A DNA stretch of 64,000 bases from Limnohabitans sp. Rim8 (GCA_945897465.1 CAMDFK010000009.1:39240-103239), one strand, 5' to 3'. Positions 15,625-25,124 are shown, numbered from the stretch's first letter. Notes: generated by a model from the sequence alone, not told the origin. Numbers and translations are program-made.

Positions 15625-17106
15625 ATGCAAAGCAGTCTGGTTTCCAAATTCACAAGACGTGTGGCGTTTGGTGTGCAAGGTGATCAGCCATTGCCTGCTG
15701 ATCCTGTGGCTTGGGCCAGTGCGCAAGTTGCCGCCTTGCCCCCTATTGATGTGCTTGAGCCCAATGGTGAGCGTCGTCAAGACTTGCCCGAGGACATGCG
15801 TTTGTTGTGGTCGATGGACGATGTGATGCATGCATTTGAGCAGCACCAACGCGCAGAACGTTTGTCATTTGAAAAAGCTAAAGAGCTCTCCGCTAAGGAC
15901 TACGAGGATTACCGCGAGCGCATGGTTTCTACCCCCTTTTCCAGACTAGAGCACTGGAAAGAAGTGCAAGCGAGGGAGACCACCGCCTTGTTCGGGGGGG
16001 CGCCTGTTTTCGAGCGTTTTTGGCACTTTTGGTCCAATCACTTTATGGTGGCACCTGGCAACCAAAACAACGACACCTTGGTGGGCCCTTTTCAGCGGTC
16101 CCTGCGGCCCTTGATGCTGGGCAAATTCAGGGACATGCTGTTCAATGCGGTCACACATCCAGGCATGTTGGTGTACTTGGACAACAACCGCAACACGGGC
16201 CCCAACTCCAGAGCAGCTCGGGAGAGGTGGACCAAAGACAGCATCAACGAAAACCTAGGGCGCGAACTCTTGGAGTTGTTCACCCTAAGCCCCAGCGCCG
16301 GTTATAGCCAAAAAGATGTGGAAGGCGCCACACTCATCTTGACTGGCTGGCGCGACATGAAACCCGACAAAAGGCACAAAGGGCAAAAGTTGGGCACCTA
16401 CTTTGACTTCGACCGCCATGAACCCGGCTCGCAGGAGGTTCTGGGCAAAAAGTACAGCGCGTTCTTCAAGCCCTCTGGCAAGCTCGAAGACTTGGTGACC
16501 GACTTGGCCAATCACCCAGCCACTGCAGAACACTTGGCCACCAAATTGTGTGTGTATTTCTTGGACGACGCCCCCCCTGCCGCGGCAATTGCCAGTGTGA
16601 AAGAGGCTTTCATCAACAGCCAAGGCGACCTTCCCACAGTGCACCGGGCCGTCATTCAGGCTTGCTGGACACACTTGGAGCACACCCGCAAGTTTGTCTC
16701 GCCAGAAACCTGGTTTTTACAGGTCCTGACACTGACGGGCACGGAGCCTCCGCGACCTGTGCCCATCACCAAAAGCACCCCTGGCATCAAGACAACGAAT
16801 TTACTGGGCGATCTGGGCCAGGGATTGCCCCGGTGCCCTCAACCCAACGGATGGCCAATTCGATCAACGGACTGGATCTCCAAGGAAATGCTGGACCGCA
16901 GATTGCGCGTGCTGGGCGTTTTGGCAGACATGTCGCGGCGCACAGGCATGGGCCAGCAAGCCCTGCGCCGCATCGTGGCCGGATGCCAGCGGGATGTTCC
17001 GCCGCACGAAACGGCTGCACAGCTGTTGCTCAAACCTGAAGTGCAGGCCGATATGCGACTGGCTTGGATCGCCTATTTAGCCAGCCCAACTTTGCTGTGG
17101 AGTTGA
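15625..17106 (+). CDS. DUF1800 family protein
   Basis: 493-residue protein of a widespread family of unknown function. Typical features: FERFWHFWSNHFMV near residue 130, the PFQRSLRPLMLGKFRDML segment, and NENLGRELLELFTLS followed by GYSQKDVEGATLILTGW near residues 210-240. No signal peptide is evident at the chosen start (GAGGAAATTCAAC precedes the ATG). It is immediately followed by a DUF1501 gene, the usual partner in bacterial genomes, so the two probably act together. Function, possibly at the cell envelope, is unproven. Confidence 0.88.
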   Translation: MQSSLVSKFTRRVAFGVQGDQPLPADPVAWASAQVAALPPIDVLEPNGERRQDLPEDMRLLWSMDDVMHAFEQHQRAERLSFEKAKELSAKDYEDYRERMVSTPFSRLEHWKEVQARETTALFGGAPVFERFWHFWSNHFMVAPGNQNNDTLVGPFQRSLRPLMLGKFRDMLFNAVTHPGMLVYLDNNRNTGPNSRAARERWTKDSINENLGRELLELFTLSPSAGYSQKDVEGATLILTGWRDMKPDKRHKGQKLGTYFDFDRHEPGSQEVLGKKYSAFFKPSGKLEDLVTDLANHPATAEHLATKLCVYFLDDAPPAAAIASVKEAFINSQGDLPTVHRAVIQACWTHLEHTRKFVSPETWFLQVLTLTGTEPPRPVPITKSTPGIKTTNLLGDLGQGLPRCPQPNGWPIRSTDWISKEMLDRRLRVLGVLADMSRRTGMGQQALRRIVAGCQRDVPPHETAAQLLLKPEVQADMRLAWIAYLASPTLLWS

Positions 17107-17108
17107 TC

Positions 17109-18278
17109 ATGAAGCGTCGAATGTTTTTACAACAAGGTGCTGCCTTGACCAGCTTGAGCTTTGCTGGGTTTGCGCCAGCTTGGGGCCAGGGACAGGCAGG
17201 CAAGCCCCACTTGCTGGTGGTTTTGCTGCGTGGTGGCATGGACGGTTTAACGGCCGTACCACCGGTGGGCGACTCGCAATACACCACCATCAGACCCCAA
17301 ATTGCGATCCAGAAATCTCTCAGGCTGAATGCCGATTTTGGGCTGCATCCACAACTTGAAGGCATGCACAACATGTGGCAAGCCGGCCAACTCGCCGTGG
17401 TGCACAGCACAGGTTTTCATTACAGAGGCCGATCACACTTCGAGGGTCAGGACATCATGCAAACCGGGGTCATGAAACCCTATACATCCACTTCAGGCTG
17501 GATCGGTCGTGCGATGGAGCAAGCCAAAGTCGATAGCGGTGTGGCCATTTCGATTCCCATGCCATTGATCCTGCGCGGTCACGACAGGGCCACTACCCAG
17601 TTTCCCAATTGGATGCCAGCACTGCGTGACCAAGACCTGGCGGCTGTCGCGAACATGTGGGCCAACGACCCGATGCTCAATCCCTACAGCGAGGTGATCC
17701 GCGAAGCCAATTTGGGCAAATCCTTGAACAATATGAACAGAGTGTCTTTTCAAAATGCCCGTTCCATGCAGGGCTTGGCTCGCACAGCCGCCGCTTCCAT
17801 GCGGTTGGAAAGTGGACCACAGGTGGGCCTGATCGACATGACCCACGGTTTCGACACCCATGCCAGCCAAGGCGCAGAGCAAGGCAGCCATGCCGACAGG
17901 TTGCGCGAACTGGACCAATTGATGGCAACATTTCGAGACGAAATGGGCGCTCAATGGGCCAACTCTTTGGTGCTGACCATCACCGAGTTTGGGCGAACAG
18001 CGGCCGAAAATGGCACCAACGGTACAGACCATGGCGTCGGAAGTTGCTGCTTCCTGGCCGGGGGGCTGGTGACACAAGCCAAGGTTTACGCAGATTGGCG
18101 TGGCCTTCAAAAATCCGCCCTCTTTGAGGAGCGCGACTTGCCCGCGACCATCGATGTCACCGCGGTGTACGCCAAAGTGCTGGAACGCGTTTTCGCACTA
18201 TCGCCCAAAACTTTGGCGAAAGAAGGAGTGCTTGAACACAAGACAAGTCCGTTGCTCAACGGCTTATTGGGTGTTTAG
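17109..18278 (+). CDS. DUF1501 family Tat-exported protein
   Basis: 389 residues with a twin-arginine signal (MKRRMFLQQGAALTSLSFAG). The DUF1501 family belongs to the alkaline phosphatase/sulfatase superfamily; here LLVVLLRGGMDGLTAVPPVGD, IDMTHGFDTHASQGAEQGSH and TEFGRTAAENGTNGTDHGVG mark the conserved metal-site-like segments. The start was moved 45 bp inside the open frame to place the RR motif at the N-terminus; it begins 2 bp after the DUF1800 stop. Predicted periplasmic; substrate unknown. Confidence 0.9.
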   Translation: MKRRMFLQQGAALTSLSFAGFAPAWGQGQAGKPHLLVVLLRGGMDGLTAVPPVGDSQYTTIRPQIAIQKSLRLNADFGLHPQLEGMHNMWQAGQLAVVHSTGFHYRGRSHFEGQDIMQTGVMKPYTSTSGWIGRAMEQAKVDSGVAISIPMPLILRGHDRATTQFPNWMPALRDQDLAAVANMWANDPMLNPYSEVIREANLGKSLNNMNRVSFQNARSMQGLARTAAASMRLESGPQVGLIDMTHGFDTHASQGAEQGSHADRLRELDQLMATFRDEMGAQWANSLVLTITEFGRTAAENGTNGTDHGVGSCCFLAGGLVTQAKVYADWRGLQKSALFEERDLPATIDVTAVYAKVLERVFALSPKTLAKEGVLEHKTSPLLNGLLGV

Positions 18279-18544
18279 TTGGTTTCCCAACCATCCAAAC
18301 TGACACGGCTAAGACTGTTTTGCGCTTTCGCACAACAGGAGCCAAAAGACTGAGCGATCCACAACGCCCTGCTCATGGGCTGCAGCAAACCTAAACGCTG
18401 GCGGGCAATGGCGTCTTGAAAGCGTTCCAAAGCTATCACTTGCAGCCTGTAGTGTGCCCCCCAGGGTACATACGCCTGAATCACCAAAGTCTCCAAACCT
18501 CGAGCTAATGCGCCTTGCTGGCCAAACAGATCTGACGGGTTCAT
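18275..18544 (-). CDS. possible small hypothetical protein
   Basis: An 89-residue open frame fills most of the otherwise gene-free gap between the DUF1501 and phytase-like genes, starting at an ATG at 18544 and ending across the DUF1501 stop. It is soluble-looking, with no motif I recognise and no clear ribosome-binding site. It could equally be chance, as overlapping alternative frames exist on the same strand. Confidence 0.25.
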   Translation of the reverse strand: MNPSDLFGQQGALARGLETLVIQAYVPWGAHYRLQVIALERFQDAIARQRLGLLQPMSRALWIAQSFGSCCAKAQNSLSRVSLDGWETN

Positions 18545-18620
18545 GCCATTGACACATTCAAAAGCTAAGATGGTTAAGATTTTTTGTTATTCCGTCTTGT
18601 GTCACCCCGAGGTAAATCTG
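18279..18620. other. gap before the phytase-like gene
   Basis: About 340 bp with only the doubtful minus-strand frame above. The last 15 bases contain GAGG at good spacing for the ATG at 18621. No clear promoter boxes or repeats are visible. Confidence 0.4.
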
Positions 18621-20840
18621 ATGAAACGAATCCATATATTCATTCCAGCGGCATTGGCTGCTGCCTGTTTGCAGGCTTTGATGCCAACGCATGCTCAAGC
18701 CCAGACACAGAACTTCAATCGCATCGCCACCTTTGAATCGTTTCGGAACGTACCGGCAGGCCGGACTGTCAGCAAGAAGTCGGTCGCCGAAATCGTTGCA
18801 GCCAGTCAAGACGGCCGCCTCTTGGCCTACACCGACGGCGAACAAAAAGGCATTGGCCTGATTGACATCACCGAACCTGACACCCCTAAAGCCGCTGGTT
18901 TTATTCCAGTAGAAGGTGAACCCACTTCGGTTGTTTTCTTGGGCAATAAAATCGTGGCAGCAGTTGATGCCTCCAAGCTCTTCTTCCAGCCCGAGGGGCA
19001 TCTGGTAACGATCGATATCGCCACACGCAAGGTGGTGGAGTCATGCAACCTACAAGGCCAACCAGACTCGATCGCCCTTGACAAATTGGGCCGCAATATT
19101 GTTGTGGTTCTGGAGAATCAGCGTGACGAGGGTCTCAACAAGGGCGCACTGCCCCAGTTGCCTGCTGGCAACGTGACCATTCTTCCCATCAAAAATGGCT
19201 CACCAGACTGCACTGGAGCGCACCCCGTGAACCTGACAGGCCTGGCAGAAATAGCACCCACCGACCCCGAGCCAGAATTCGTCAAGGTCAATGACAAAGG
19301 GCTCGCTGTGGTGTCCTTGCAGGAAAATAACCACTTGGTCCTCATCGATGTGGCCAAGCGAACAGTGCTCCGCCACTTCTCTGCAGGGTCGGTCAATTTG
19401 AATCAAATCGATCGCAAGCGCGATGGCGTTATCTCGCCAACCGAATCCATCACCGGCCTCCTTCGCGAGCCCGATGCTGTGGCGTGGCTCGATGACAAAC
19501 GCTTTGTGACAGCCAACGAAGGTGACTACAAGGGTGGCTCCCGCGGCTTTTCCATCATCAATACCGAGGGAAAAGTGGAGTTTGACAGCGGCGCTTTTCT
19601 TGACCACCTGGCCATTCGTTTAGGTCACTACCCTGAGCGTCGATCTGGCGCCAAAGGCAATGAGCCCGAGAGCGCAGAGGTGGGTGTATTCGGCAAGGAC
19701 CGTTTGATCTTTATTGGCTCCGAGCGCTCCTCCTTGATCAGCGTGTGGTTGGATATGGGCCCCGGAAAGCCACCCCAGTTTTTGCAAGCGCTTCCCGCTG
19801 GCGCAGGCCCAGAGGGTCTGCTGGCCATTCCACAGCGTAACCTTTTGGTGGTGGCGTCAGAGACGGATGGTGCAGCACGCGCCTCTGTTTCCATTTACCA
19901 GCGCAGCAACGCGCCTGCGAACTACCCCACCCTGATGTCCAAAGACACGCCTGCAGGGACACCCATCGCTTGGGGTGCCATCTCTGGAACTTCGGCAGAC
20001 ATACAGCAGCCTGGTCGCCTGTGGGCCGTGACGGACAGCGCTTACTCGACCACTCGCATTTTGCAAATTGATGCCAACGCCACCCCGGCGCTCATCACCA
20101 ACGAGATCACCCTTACCAAGGGCGGAAAGCCAGCCAGCTATGACGCTGAAGGCATCTCTCAACGTGCTGATGGCAGCTTCTGGATTGCGTCAGAGGGAGA
20201 CCCCGACAAAAAAACAGGGGCTACCAAAAACCTGCTGTTGCGTGTTTCCAACCAAGGCAACGTTGAAGAGGAAATTGAATTGCCCGTGGCGCTCAACAAC
20301 CATGCGGTCCGTTTCGGGTTTGAAGGTGTCACCCGCACTGGCTCTGGTGCAGACGAGGTGGTTTGGATTGCCGTTCAGCGTGAATGGAAGAACGACCCCT
20401 CCGGCTTTGCCAAAATTTTGCGCTACAGCCCCTCGCAGAAAACATGGGGTGTACTGCATTACCCGTTGACCAAATCCACTGCCAAGGGTGGCTGGGTCGG
20501 ATTGTCCGAGATCACAGCACTCAGTCCCAACGAATTGGTGGTGATTGAACGCGACAACCAATTTGGCGATCAATCTTTCAAAACATTGCACACCTTTTCT
20601 GTAGCCGGTTTGGTACCAGCCGATGTGGATGCCCAAAAAGTGCCGGTGATCAGCAAACGACTGGTACGCGACTTGGTGCCTGAGCTGCAAATGCCTCGGG
20701 GAATTGTGCTCGACAAAGTTGAGAGTTTTGCGATCGATGCCGCAGGCAATGCGTTCTTCATCACCGACAACGATGGTGTGGATGGCACGAATGGCGAGAC
20801 GCAATTCATCCGAATGGGGAAATTGTCCAATTTGCGATGA
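18621..20840 (+). CDS. exported esterase-like phytase family protein with beta-propeller region
   Basis: 739-residue secreted protein. Signal peptide MKRIHIFIPAALAAACLQAL ending near THAQAQ. Residues about 40-420 read as a beta-propeller-like domain (repeats such as GIGLIDITEPDTPKAAGF, NHLVLIDVAKRTVLRHFSAG) with an EF-hand-like DRKRDGVIS; the C-terminal half matches the esterase-like phytase domain (YDAEGISQRADGSFWIASEG, GFEGVTRTGSG, IVLDKVESFAIDAAGNAFF). The start at 18621 was chosen over an upstream frame start for the signal and GAGG. The preceding DUF1501 protein of the alkaline phosphatase superfamily hints at an organophosphate-scavenging role, but this is only context. Confidence 0.87.
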   Translation: MKRIHIFIPAALAAACLQALMPTHAQAQTQNFNRIATFESFRNVPAGRTVSKKSVAEIVAASQDGRLLAYTDGEQKGIGLIDITEPDTPKAAGFIPVEGEPTSVVFLGNKIVAAVDASKLFFQPEGHLVTIDIATRKVVESCNLQGQPDSIALDKLGRNIVVVLENQRDEGLNKGALPQLPAGNVTILPIKNGSPDCTGAHPVNLTGLAEIAPTDPEPEFVKVNDKGLAVVSLQENNHLVLIDVAKRTVLRHFSAGSVNLNQIDRKRDGVISPTESITGLLREPDAVAWLDDKRFVTANEGDYKGGSRGFSIINTEGKVEFDSGAFLDHLAIRLGHYPERRSGAKGNEPESAEVGVFGKDRLIFIGSERSSLISVWLDMGPGKPPQFLQALPAGAGPEGLLAIPQRNLLVVASETDGAARASVSIYQRSNAPANYPTLMSKDTPAGTPIAWGAISGTSADIQQPGRLWAVTDSAYSTTRILQIDANATPALITNEITLTKGGKPASYDAEGISQRADGSFWIASEGDPDKKTGATKNLLLRVSNQGNVEEEIELPVALNNHAVRFGFEGVTRTGSGADEVVWIAVQREWKNDPSGFAKILRYSPSQKTWGVLHYPLTKSTAKGGWVGLSEITALSPNELVVIERDNQFGDQSFKTLHTFSVAGLVPADVDAQKVPVISKRLVRDLVPELQMPRGIVLDKVESFAIDAAGNAFFITDNDGVDGTNGETQFIRMGKLSNLR

Positions 20841-20849
20841 CTTGAAATT

Positions 20850-20904
20850 CACACCTGCCTCATATCAAGGCAGGTGTGAAGGTTCAGCCGTGCATGGCTG
20901 AGCC
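20850..20904. terminator. tandem stem-loops between convergent genes
   Basis: Hairpin 1: CACACCTGCC / GGCAGGTGTG (20850-20859 with 20869-20878). Hairpin 2: GGTTCAGCC / GGCTGAGCC (20881-20889 with 20896-20904, one G:T pair). Neither has a T-tract, but the position between convergent genes suggests 3'-end formation for both. Confidence 0.5.
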
Positions 20905-20926
20905 GTTTGACACACGCCAATGTGGA

Positions 20927-21841
20927 TCAATGACCCGCGTGTGTCTTCATCGCCTTGCCCACCTCCAGCGCCCCTTGCTCGGAACCCGAACGCGGCACCG
21001 TCTCGCCTTGGCGGTCGGTGACCTGCGACATGGCGGCCAACAGGCGATCGGCCGTGTCGGGGCCAGCACCCAGGTACACGCCTTGGGTCAGGGTGATGTG
21101 GGCCACCTCGAAGCTGCCGGCACCTGCGCAAATGATGGTGCGGTTGGGCGCGTCTTCGCTGGCCATGACCAGCATGGCGGGCACCACGGCGCTGGGGTCC
21201 AAGGCCTGCAGCACGGCCTCGGGCATCAGGCCTTCGGTCATGCGGGTGGCAGCCGTAGGTGCCAGGCAGTTCACGCGGATGTGGTGTTTCTCGCCCTCAA
21301 TTGACAGGGTTTGCATCAAGCCCGCCAACGCCATCTTGGCCGCGCCGTAATTGGCTTGGCCAAAGTTGCCGTACAAACCGCTGGATGAGGTGGTCATGAC
21401 GATGCGGCCATAGCTCTGCGCCTGCATGTGGGGCCACACGGCCTTGGTGCAATGCACCGCACCCATGACGTGCACGTCCATCACCAGTTTGAAGTCGGCC
21501 AGCTCCATCTTGGCAAAACTCTTGTCGCGCAAAATGCCCGCGTTGTTCACCAAAATGTCCACCCGGCCCCAGGCGTCCACTGCCTGTTGGACCATGGCTT
21601 TGACGGCCTCAAAGTCGGTGACCGATGCGCCGTTGGCCAGGGCTTCACCACCGGCTGCGCGGATTTCGTTGACCACAGCCTGCGCCGCCGACTCCGAGCC
21701 ACCCACCCCGTGCACATCGCCACCCAAGTCATTGACCAGCACTTTGGCCCCGCGTGCGGCCAGCGCCAGCGCGTGCTGCTTGCCCAAGCCGCCGCCTGCG
21801 CCCGTGACGATGGCCACGCGGCCTTTGAAATCGATGCTCAT
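20927..21841 (-). CDS. SDR family 3-hydroxyacyl-CoA dehydrogenase-like (HSD17B4 type)
   Basis: NAD(P)-dependent short-chain dehydrogenase, 304 residues, longer than classic FabG by a C-terminal extension as in the dehydrogenase domain of peroxisomal multifunctional enzyme type 2. The nucleotide-binding motif TGAGGGLGKQHALALAARGA is at residue 13, NNAGILRDKSF near 95, and the catalytic YGAAK near 163. The start at 21841 (MSIDFKGRV) has AAGGAAAAC in front. It is divergent from the NUDIX gene. Likely acyl-CoA chain metabolism; substrate unknown. Confidence 0.9.
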   Translation of the reverse strand: MSIDFKGRVAIVTGAGGGLGKQHALALAARGAKVLVNDLGGDVHGVGGSESAAQAVVNEIRAAGGEALANGASVTDFEAVKAMVQQAVDAWGRVDILVNNAGILRDKSFAKMELADFKLVMDVHVMGAVHCTKAVWPHMQAQSYGRIVMTTSSSGLYGNFGQANYGAAKMALAGLMQTLSIEGEKHHIRVNCLAPTAATRMTEGLMPEAVLQALDPSAVVPAMLVMASEDAPNRTIICAGAGSFEVAHITLTQGVYLGAGPDTADRLLAAMSQVTDRQGETVPRSGSEQGALEVGKAMKTHAGH

Positions 21842-21976
21842 GTGTTTTCCTTGTGACATTGAATAACGGGGCTGACCGGTTTCATCTGCTAATCTGGACC
21901 CAATGACCCTGCAGCCCGCTGTGCACGGACTTTAAACCAGCCCCCGGGCACCACCTGTTACCCGATTGACATCCTC

Positions 21977-22855
21977 ATGGAACTGAACACCACCATCCTG
22001 ACCGCCCCCCCTTTGGACGCTGCCACCGTGGTGATGCTGCGCGATGGCCCCGGCGGCTTGCAGGTGCTGCTGATGCGCAGGCACCAAGCATCGAACGTGC
22101 TGGGCGGTGCGTATGTGTTTCCGGGAGGCAAACTCGACCCCGATGACCAAAATCCGGCTTGGCTGCAGCGCCTGAGCCAGGACAGCGCCACTTTGAACCA
22201 AAGGCTGAACGAACCCGATATCCCCGGAGAACGCGCCGCGGGCCTGTTTGTCGCCGCCATGCGCGAAGCCTATGAAGAGTGCCGGGTGCTGCTCGGTTGC
22301 GCCCCGCATGCGCAGACCCAAGCCCAAGCCCTGCTGCAGGCTCTTCGCAGCGGCCAAAGCTGGCACGAGGCCTTTACAGCCCAGGCCTTGGCCTTGCACA
22401 CCGAGCCCCTGCTGCCCTGGTGCCGCTGGATCACACCGCGCCAGGCCTCGGTGACCAACAAGCGTTTTGACACCCGGTTTTTTGTGACCCAGGTGCCCGA
22501 TGACCAATTGGCCGAGCACGACAACTTTGAGGCCACCGAAGCCCTGTGGATCCAACCCCGCGAGGCGCTGCTGCGCTACTGGGACAGGGAGATCGAGTTG
22601 GCGCCGCCCCAAATCATGAGTTTGGTGCACCTGAGCCGCCACCCGCACGCCCAAAGTCTACTGACCGAGGCACAAAACCGCCGCCCCCCCGTCATCGAGC
22701 CAGAACCCTTTGACCATGACGGCATCCGCACCATCTGTTACCCGGGCGATCCGCGGCACTCAGTGCGCCAAGCGGCCTTTCCTGGCCCGAGCCGTTTGAT
22801 GTTCAAAAACAAACGTTTTGAGCCCGAGACGGGTTTGGCCGGTTTGCTTGACTAG
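21977..22855 (+). CDS. NUDIX hydrolase (NUDT19/CoA-diphosphatase-like)
   Basis: 292-residue NUDIX protein. The Nudix box is split by an insert: GAYVFPGGKLDPDD near residue 48 and AAMREAYEECRVLLG near residue 97, giving the REx2EE core. The insertion in the box is characteristic of the NUDT19/RP2p group, whose members hydrolyse CoA and acyl-CoA. This fits the divergent acyl-CoA dehydrogenase-like SDR, but the substrate is inferred. No operon partner: the Hpt gene follows after 63 bp. Confidence 0.85.
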   Translation: MELNTTILTAPPLDAATVVMLRDGPGGLQVLLMRRHQASNVLGGAYVFPGGKLDPDDQNPAWLQRLSQDSATLNQRLNEPDIPGERAAGLFVAAMREAYEECRVLLGCAPHAQTQAQALLQALRSGQSWHEAFTAQALALHTEPLLPWCRWITPRQASVTNKRFDTRFFVTQVPDDQLAEHDNFEATEALWIQPREALLRYWDREIELAPPQIMSLVHLSRHPHAQSLLTEAQNRRPPVIEPEPFDHDGIRTICYPGDPRHSVRQAAFPGPSRLMFKNKRFEPETGLAGLLD

Positions 22856-22918
22856 AATACACAACGAACACGTTTCATTTGCTTACGTGATTTTTGTATT
22901 CACTTGTAACATCGTTTC

Positions 22919-23284
22919 ATGAGCCCAATACCTCAGCCCATCTATTTGTCCATTGAACGGGCCATGGAGTTCATTGGTGATGCCAATGGGGTGTTGTCCC
23001 TGCTCAAGACACTGCAGCAAACCCTGAGCGACGATTTACCTCGTTTGCAGGCACTTTTAGACAAAGACGATGTGTATGCCGCCAATCGTCTGTTGCATCA
23101 ACTCAAGGGTTTCACACCTGTTTTTTGCGTAGATCAATTGGTCGAGCTGGTGGTCGAAGTCGAGGCCATGAGCAAGCACGCCGAAGCCAGGGAAGTACGC
23201 ACCGCCTATGCCCAACTCTCACCTCAACTGGAAGCATTGCGCCTGGAAGTGATTGATCACCTGAGCCGCCACAGCGCGGCCTGA
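22919..23284 (+). CDS. orphan histidine phosphotransfer (Hpt) domain protein
   Basis: 121 residues consisting of a single four-helix Hpt-type domain. The phosphoacceptor motif reads RLLHQLKGFTPVF near residue 60 (His in HQLKG). Such proteins relay phosphate between a hybrid sensor kinase and a response regulator. No kinase or regulator is nearby in the window, so its partners are encoded elsewhere. The 5' leader includes AT-rich sequence that could serve as a promoter (22860-22918). Confidence 0.8.
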   Translation: MSPIPQPIYLSIERAMEFIGDANGVLSLLKTLQQTLSDDLPRLQALLDKDDVYAANRLLHQLKGFTPVFCVDQLVELVVEVEAMSKHAEAREVRTAYAQLSPQLEALRLEVIDHLSRHSAA

Positions 23285-23327
23285 TCCTCAGCGCATTCAC
23301 CCAACCAGCGGTCAGTCCAGCCTGATC

Positions 23328-23358
23328 CACCAACAAAAACGGGCCCCAAGGGGCCCGT
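23328..23358 (-). terminator. intrinsic terminator of ettA
   Basis: Stem ACGGGCCCC / GGGGCCCGT (23339-23347 with 23350-23358), 2-nt loop; read on the minus strand it is followed by GTTTTTG. Placed 22 bp past the ettA stop, between convergent genes. Confidence 0.85.
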
Positions 23359-23379
23359 AGTTGATGGTGGAACGGTGTA

Positions 23380-25041
23380 TTACTTCAAAGCCTTGAAGCG
23401 CACGCGCTTGGGCTTGGCACCCTCTTCGCCCAAACGCTTTTTCTTGTCGGCTTCGTACTCTTGGTAGTTGCCGTCAAAGAACACCCACTGGCTGTCGCCT
23501 TCGGCGGCCAAGATGTGGGTGGCAATGCGGTCCAGGAACCAGCGATCGTGGCTGATGACCATGACCGAGCCTGCGAATTCCAGCAAAGCATCTTCCAACG
23601 CACGCAAAGTTTCCACGTCCAAGTCGTTGGAGGGCTCGTCCAGCAGCAACACGTTGCCGCCTTCGATCAGCGTTTTGGCCAAGTGCAAACGGCCACGCTC
23701 ACCACCCGACAACATGCCGACCTTCTTTTGCTGGTCACCACCGTTGAAGTTGAAGCGCCCGCAATACGCACGGCTGGCCATCTGGAACTTGCCCACGTTG
23801 ATGATGTCCAGGCCACCCGAGACGTCTTCCCACACGGTTTTGTTGTTGTCCAGGTCGTCGCGGTTTTGGTCCACAAAGGCCATCTTCACGGTCTGTCCGA
23901 TGGTGACTTCACCGCTGTCCGGCTGCTCTTTGCCCGCGATCAGTTTGAACAAAGTCGATTTACCGGCACCGTTGGGGCCGATGATGCCAACAATGGCGCC
24001 CGCAGGCACCTTGAAGCTCAGGTTGTCGATCAGCAAACGCTCGCCAAAGGACTTGCTCACGTTCTTGAACTCGAACACGTCATTGCCCAGGCGCTCGGCC
24101 ACAGGGATGAAAATCTCTTGGGTTTCGTTGCGCTTTTGGTATTCGTAGTCGCTCAACTCTTCAAAGCGGGCCAGACGGGCCTTGCTCTTGGCCTGACGGC
24201 CCTTGGGGTTGGCGCGTGCCCACTCCAACTCTTTCTTCATGGCCTTGGAGCGAGCGTCTTCGGTGCGCTGCTCGGTGGCCAGACGGGCGTCTTTTTGCTC
24301 CAGCCAGCTGGAGTAGTTGCCTTTGTACGGAATGCCAGAGCCTCGGTCGAGTTCCAAAATCCACTCGGCCGCGTTGTCCAAAAAGTAACGGTCGTGGGTG
24401 ATGGCCACCACGGTGCCCGAAAAACGCTGCAAGAACAGCTCGAGCCAGTCCACGGATTCGGCGTCCAAGTGGTTGGTCGGCTCGTCGAGCAGCAGCATGT
24501 CGGGGCGTGAGAGCAGCAAGCGGCACAGGGCCACGCGGCGTTTTTCACCGCCGGACAGTTTGCCAATGATGGCGTCCCAAGGGGGCAAACGCAGCGCATC
24601 GGCGGCGATTTCGAGTTGGTGCTCAGACGCGTCCCCTGCGGTGGAGATGATGGCCTCGAGCTTGGCCTGCTCTGCGGCCAGGGCGTCAAAGTCGGCGTCT
24701 TCTTCAGCGTAGGCGGCATACACCTCTTCGAGGCGGGCCTGCGCGGCCTTGACTTCGCCCATGCCGCTTTCAACGGCTTCACGCACGGTTTGCTCGGCGT
24801 CCATCACGGGCTCTTGCGGCAGATAACCGATTTTCAGGCCCGCCATGGGGATGGCTTCGCCTTCAATCTCCTTGTCGATGCCCGCCATGATCTTGAGCAA
24901 AGTGGACTTGCCCGAGCCGTTGGTGCCCAGCACGCCAATCTTGGCGCCGGGCAAAAAAGACAGCGAAATGTCTTTGAGAATATGACGTTTGGGCGGCACG
25001 ATCTTGCCAACCCGGTTCATCGAAAATACGTATTGAGCCAT
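23380..25041 (-). CDS. ettA: energy-dependent translational throttle protein EttA (ABC-F)
   Basis: Ribosome-associated ABC-F ATPase of 553 residues that gates entry into the elongation cycle according to ATP/ADP ratio. Two ABC domains: Walker A GTNGSGKST near residue 40 and GPNGAGKST near residue 357; signature LSGGEKRRVALCRLL and LSGGERGRLHLAKTL; Walker B LLLDEPTNHLD and LLLDEPSNDLD. The first domain has the EttA arm insert, and the inter-domain linker is charged (RSKAMKKELEWARANPKGRQ). The start MAQYVFSMNRVGK matches the family. It ends with an intrinsic terminator. Confidence 0.96.
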   Translation of the reverse strand: MAQYVFSMNRVGKIVPPKRHILKDISLSFLPGAKIGVLGTNGSGKSTLLKIMAGIDKEIEGEAIPMAGLKIGYLPQEPVMDAEQTVREAVESGMGEVKAAQARLEEVYAAYAEEDADFDALAAEQAKLEAIISTAGDASEHQLEIAADALRLPPWDAIIGKLSGGEKRRVALCRLLLSRPDMLLLDEPTNHLDAESVDWLELFLQRFSGTVVAITHDRYFLDNAAEWILELDRGSGIPYKGNYSSWLEQKDARLATEQRTEDARSKAMKKELEWARANPKGRQAKSKARLARFEELSDYEYQKRNETQEIFIPVAERLGNDVFEFKNVSKSFGERLLIDNLSFKVPAGAIVGIIGPNGAGKSTLFKLIAGKEQPDSGEVTIGQTVKMAFVDQNRDDLDNNKTVWEDVSGGLDIINVGKFQMASRAYCGRFNFNGGDQQKKVGMLSGGERGRLHLAKTLIEGGNVLLLDEPSNDLDVETLRALEDALLEFAGSVMVISHDRWFLDRIATHILAAEGDSQWVFFDGNYQEYEADKKKRLGEEGAKPKRVRFKALK

Positions 25042-25124
25042 GTGTAAACCTGAATGTAAAAAACGCCTTGCTGAGCAAGCAACTTGTCATTATCCCCGCT
25101 TGCTGAGCTTTGACGCTACAAAAT

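Noticed and set aside
15529-15849. 106-codon minus-strand frame overlapping the start of the DUF1800 gene
   Set aside because: Antisense to the certain DUF1800 coding region, with no ribosome-binding site or family resemblance.
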